DNA of 64,000 nucleotides. Origin: Shouchella miscanthi (lineage in GTDB: Bacteria > Bacillota > Bacilli > Bacillales > Bacillaceae_D). The stretch covers positions 2,046,001-2,110,000 of the forward strand of contig NZ_CP042163.1 in the NCBI RefSeq assembly GCF_007725405.1. The letters are read 5' to 3'. Shown in pieces: positions 60,907 through 64,000 of this stretch. Within the stretch, counting starts at the first letter, position 1; each line of letters begins with the position of its first letter. Both the position numbers and the translations under genes were made by a program. The notes under the pieces are model-generated. The model worked only from the letters and a program-made list of their open reading frames with translations. It was not told where the DNA came from and ran no database searches.

Positions 60907-62319
60907 CTAAAGTTCGACTCGATCATTTGAAAGCGTATTGCCATAACGTGCTCGTTTTATAAAGACACCATCTCCCGGTAAACCAACATAGGAGCCATTA
61001 TGAATAATGACTTGCCCCCGTGACAGTACAGTGCGAGGAACTCCTTTTACTTGCATTCCTTCAAATGCATTATAGTCAACCGCTAAATGATGCGAGGTAA
61101 CCGATAATGTTCGCTCCACACTTGGGTCAAATAAAACAAGATCTGCGTCGGCGCCAACAGAGATACTCCCTTTCTTCGGGTACATCCCAAATAATTTTGC
61201 TGCTCTTGTTGAGGTGATATCAACAAATTGATTTAAGCTTATTCGTCCTTTTTCAACGCCTTCTGAATACACAATACTCATGCGATCTTCAATAATCGGA
61301 CCACCATTTGGAATTTTAGTAAAATCGTCTTTGCCTAAACTTTTTTGACCGTCAAAGTCAAATGAACATTGATCACTACCAATCGTCTGCAATCCACCTG
61401 TTTTTAACGCATTCCATAGCGTATCTTGATGTTCTTTCGGGCGAAGGGGAGGTGACCAAACGTATTTTGCCCCTTCAAAATCTGCTTTTCGAAGCGCCTC
61501 TTCATCAAGCACCAAATATTGAGGGCACGTTTCTCCCCAAATATCCGCACCTTGTTTGCGTGCTTCTTCAATTTGTTTAACTGCTTCAGCACATGTAACG
61601 TGAACAACATAGAGCTGTGATCCTGCTAATGCTGTTAGTTGACAAGCCCGACCTGTCGCTTCGCCTTCTGCTTCTACCGGTCGGGTCAGTGCATGATAAA
61701 TGGGATCGGTTTGCCCTTTGGCAAGTGCCTGTTTCGTTAAATAGTCAATCACATCTCCATTTTCTGCATGAACCATGACGAGAGCACCTAGCTCTTTTGC
61801 TTTTATTAACGTTTCAAATAACGTCGCATCATCTGCTTGGAAAACATTTTTATACGCCATAAATACTTTAAAGGACGTAATGCCTTCATTAGAGATAACA
61901 GAAGGGAGTTCCTTTAACACGTCCTCGGTCATTTCACCAATCATTAAGTGAAAACTATAGTCAATCGCCGCTTTTCCGGCTGATTTGTCGTGCCATGTTT
62001 GGATGGCTTTTTTTAACGGTTTTCCTTTTTCAGTTAAACAAAAGTCAACTATAGTTGTGGTGCCGCCAAATGCAGCTCCAATTGTACCTGTTTCAAAATT
62101 ATCTTTTGTTACCGTACCGCCAAAGGGCATATCTAAATGAGTGTGGGGATCAACACCACCAGGGAAAACAAAACAACCTGTGGCGTCAATGGTGTCATCT
62201 ACATGTCCAAACGTTGCGGCGCTACCGATGCCAGCTATTTTTTCGTTTTCAATCAATACGTCTGCTTGATACGTATCGGATGCCGTTACGATCGTCCCGT
62301 TCTTAATCACTTTTTTCAT
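60907..62319 (-). CDS. hydA: Dihydropyrimidinase (D-hydantoinase)
   Basis: This is a 470-residue amidohydrolase. It has VDPHTHLDMPFGG (metal HxH), TSFKVFMAYKN with the lysine that is carboxylated to bridge the metals, VHAENGD, YVVHVTCAEAV and the C-terminal SVGADADLVLFDP. It opens dihydrouracil to N-carbamoyl-beta-alanine. AAGGAGTG lies before the ATG. It sits directly downstream of preA, as expected for pathway order. Confidence 0.94.
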   Translation of the reverse strand: MKKVIKNGTIVTASDTYQADVLIENEKIAGIGSAATFGHVDDTIDATGCFVFPGGVDPHTHLDMPFGGTVTKDNFETGTIGAAFGGTTTIVDFCLTEKGKPLKKAIQTWHDKSAGKAAIDYSFHLMIGEMTEDVLKELPSVISNEGITSFKVFMAYKNVFQADDATLFETLIKAKELGALVMVHAENGDVIDYLTKQALAKGQTDPIYHALTRPVEAEGEATGRACQLTALAGSQLYVVHVTCAEAVKQIEEARKQGADIWGETCPQYLVLDEEALRKADFEGAKYVWSPPLRPKEHQDTLWNALKTGGLQTIGSDQCSFDFDGQKSLGKDDFTKIPNGGPIIEDRMSIVYSEGVEKGRISLNQFVDITSTRAAKLFGMYPKKGSISVGADADLVLFDPSVERTLSVTSHHLAVDYNAFEGMQVKGVPRTVLSRGQVIIHNGSYVGLPGDGVFIKRARYGNTLSNDRVEL

Positions 62320-62332
62320 AAACGCTCACTCC

Positions 62333-63607
62333 TTAAGATTGAGGGGATTTCATTGACGCCAGGCTGCTTTGGCGATCATTCCATGACATAGGAGGCAGGC
62401 CATTTTCTTTCACGACCATATCAATTGCGCCGTCCACTGGGCAAACGATGGAACATAGATTACAGCCTACACATTCGTCTTCGTTTACTTTTAAGTATGG
62501 AGCTCCTTTTTCGTCGACAAATCGTTCTATACATTGATGGGCTGTGTCTTCACATGAAATGTGGCACTTATTACAGTGAATACACACATCCGTATGAATA
62601 GACGCGACCACTTGATGGTTGAGATTCACATTGCCCCAGTCAGAGTAACGCTGTATCGATTTACCGGTTAAATCGCGAACAGAGGAAAGCCCCTTGTCGT
62701 CTAGGTACGTGGAAAGACCGTCAATCATGTCTTCTACAATTCGAAATCCGTGATGCATTGCCGCTGTACATACTTGCACATTGGTCGCACCCATTAACAG
62801 AAATTCAACAGCGTTTTGCCAATTGGCTATACCGCCAATCCCGGAAATCGGAACCGTCACACGTGGATTTCTGGCACAGTCACCTAACATGTGAAGCGCA
62901 ATTGGTTTGACGGCAGGCCCGCAATAGCCACCGTGCGTTCCTAGACCATCGACATTCGGTACCGTTTGCCATGAGTGAATGTCGACTCCAGCTAGGCTGT
63001 TAATGGTATTGATTAGGCTAATAGCATCCGCACCGCCTTGCACAGCAGATTCCGCGGTTACGGTAATGTCTGTAATATTTGGCGTTAGTTTAACGATCAC
63101 AGGTGTTTGAGCTACTTCTTTCACCCATTCCGTTTGTTTCTGCACGAGCTCTGGCACCTGACCAGACGCTGCGCCCATACCACGTTCGGCCATACCGTGA
63201 GGACAGCCGAAATTTAGTTCTAAGCCATCTACACCAACAGCCTCTACTTTTTTAACAATTTCATGCCATTTGTCTTGTTTTGGCTCGACCATTAATGAGG
63301 CGACGATCGCATGATCAGGAAACCGCTTTTTCGTTTCCTCAATTTCACGTAAATTGGTTTCAAGAGGACGATCAGAAATTAATTCAATGTTATTAAAACC
63401 TGCTACACGCTGACCATTAAAGTGAACAGCGGCAAATCGGGAGGTTGAGTTGATAATTGGCTCCCCTAACGTTTTCCACACGGCGCCACCCCAACCTGCT
63501 TCAAATGCACGCTGAACTTGATAGCCTGAATTTGTTGGAGGTGCACTGGCAAGCCAAAAGGGGTTAGGAGAGGAGATTCCAGCAAGGTTGCTGTATAGAT
63601 CAGCCAT
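62333..63607 (-). CDS. preA: NAD-dependent dihydropyrimidine dehydrogenase subunit PreA
   Basis: This 424-residue protein has an FMN-binding dihydroorotate dehydrogenase-like barrel (about 1-310) with LNFGCPHGMAERGMG and ISGIGGIANWQNAVEFLLMGA. A C-terminal ferredoxin domain with two [4Fe-4S] motifs (CIHCNKCHISC and CVGCNLCSIVC) follows. It reduces uracil and thymine to the dihydro forms with electrons passed from PreT. Residue 148 is Ser in AASGQ where the mammalian enzyme has its catalytic Cys. AAAGGAGG lies before the ATG, which overlaps preT by 8 bases. Confidence 0.94.
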   Translation of the reverse strand: MADLYSNLAGISSPNPFWLASAPPTNSGYQVQRAFEAGWGGAVWKTLGEPIINSTSRFAAVHFNGQRVAGFNNIELISDRPLETNLREIEETKKRFPDHAIVASLMVEPKQDKWHEIVKKVEAVGVDGLELNFGCPHGMAERGMGAASGQVPELVQKQTEWVKEVAQTPVIVKLTPNITDITVTAESAVQGGADAISLINTINSLAGVDIHSWQTVPNVDGLGTHGGYCGPAVKPIALHMLGDCARNPRVTVPISGIGGIANWQNAVEFLLMGATNVQVCTAAMHHGFRIVEDMIDGLSTYLDDKGLSSVRDLTGKSIQRYSDWGNVNLNHQVVASIHTDVCIHCNKCHISCEDTAHQCIERFVDEKGAPYLKVNEDECVGCNLCSIVCPVDGAIDMVVKENGLPPMSWNDRQSSLASMKSPQS

Positions 63608-64000
63608 AATGTGCCTCCTTTCGAACGTCTGTTAGAGTTCGATGAATCGAATACGCCGTTTGTTTTCCTTGTTCAGCTGCAGAGACGACCATTGCTTCAC
63701 CTTGTCCATCACCGAAGATGACGTCGCCGCATGCATATACACCTTCAGCAGTTGTTTTAAACTGCTCGTTAATCGTGATTATCCCATTCTTTGTGTGAAT
63801 GTTAGCCTGATCAAGCCAACTGTAGCGCGATTGCCCAATTGCACGAACGACAAAATCAGTTGGGATGACGGTAGTATGACCACTTGGAATCGGCCGACGC
63901 CGTCCATCTTGATCTGCTTCTCCAAGTGTCATTTGCATACATTCTACTCCAGTTACAGATCCATTCTCATCAAGAAGAATGCGAGTAGGAGAGTGAAGCC
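63600..64000 (-). CDS. preT: NAD-dependent dihydropyrimidine dehydrogenase subunit PreT, C-terminal part
   Basis: The frame is open to the right window edge, giving the last 132 residues. They include TDFVVRAIGQSRY and the FAD-binding GVYACGDVIFGDGQGEAMVVSAAEQGKQTA of glutamate-synthase small-subunit-like flavoproteins. This is the NAD(P)H-oxidising partner of PreA and overlaps it. The N-terminal [4Fe-4S] and first FAD domain lie beyond the window. Confidence 0.9.
   Translation of the reverse strand, partial: LHSPTRILLDENGSVTGVECMQMTLGEADQDGRRRPIPSGHTTVIPTDFVVRAIGQSRYSWLDQANIHTKNGIITINEQFKTTAEGVYACGDVIFGDGQGEAMVVSAAEQGKQTAYSIHRTLTDVRKEAHYG

Overview
The window reads as chromosomal DNA of a low-GC, Gram-positive, spore-former-like bacterium of the Bacillaceae, most likely an alkaliphilic relative of Bacillus (Shouchella/Alkalihalobacillus type). 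The evidence is strong AGGAGG-type ribosome binding sites, lipoprotein signal peptides, a PyrR attenuator, Fur boxes, a sortase/WxL surface locus and many close relatives of Bacillus subtilis proteins. The assignment comes from reading the sequence, not from a database search. I saw no rRNA, tRNA, CRISPR array, insertion sequence or prophage. Both window edges cut genes (a probable permease tail at the left, preT at the right).

Layout. 0-12.4 kb is general metabolism and transport: a YesM/YesN-type two-component pair, an MDR-family oxidoreductase, a PbuE-like MFS exporter with an attenuator-like leader, an RDD protein, an ABC-F ATPase, HAD and MBL hydrolases, a PhzF protein, a secreted alpha-carbonic anhydrase that appears to start at ATT, and a YlmA-like ATPase. 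12.4-17.6 kb is an iron module with two Fur boxes: a ferredoxin/flavodoxin-NADP reductase followed by a complete siderophore ABC importer (binding protein, two permeases, ATPase). 17.9-26.4 kb holds an SNF symporter, a BcrAB-like ABC exporter, a CdaR regulator, a LysE exporter divergent from a MocR regulator, and a CNNM/CorC protein. 26.5-30.8 kb is a complete ugpCAEB glycerol-3-phosphate importer, followed by a free-standing promoter/terminator unit that may encode a small RNA.

31-38 kb (minus strand) is an unusual operon that joins a spermidine/iron-type ABC importer to a nucleoside hydrolase and an adenine deaminase. It is probably a purine nucleoside uptake and salvage system, preceded by a DUF2294 gene and a strong terminator. 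38.2-43 kb is a DgaE/DgaF-type amino-sugar-acid pathway with its own amidohydrolase, sugar kinase and GntR regulator, followed by an AGCS symporter. 44.6-47.4 kb is codBA (cytosine uptake and deamination to uracil) behind a PyrR-type attenuator.

47.4-55.6 kb (minus strand) is a complete WxL surface-complex locus: a small cytosolic protein, an L-type-lectin/WxL protein, an LPXTG protein, two WxL proteins, a DUF916-type membrane protein, a sortase and an Mga/AtxA-like regulator. 56-58 kb encodes a secreted protein with two tandem C-terminal domains. 58-64 kb (minus strand) is the reductive pyrimidine catabolic operon (preT-preA-dihydropyrimidinase-small ORF-ureidopropionase-aminotransferase). 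With codBA it gives a continuous route from cytosine through uracil to beta-alanine and its keto acid. Nucleobase handling (PbuE-like exporter, nucleoside importer, adenine deaminase, codBA, pyd operon) is the recurring theme of the window.
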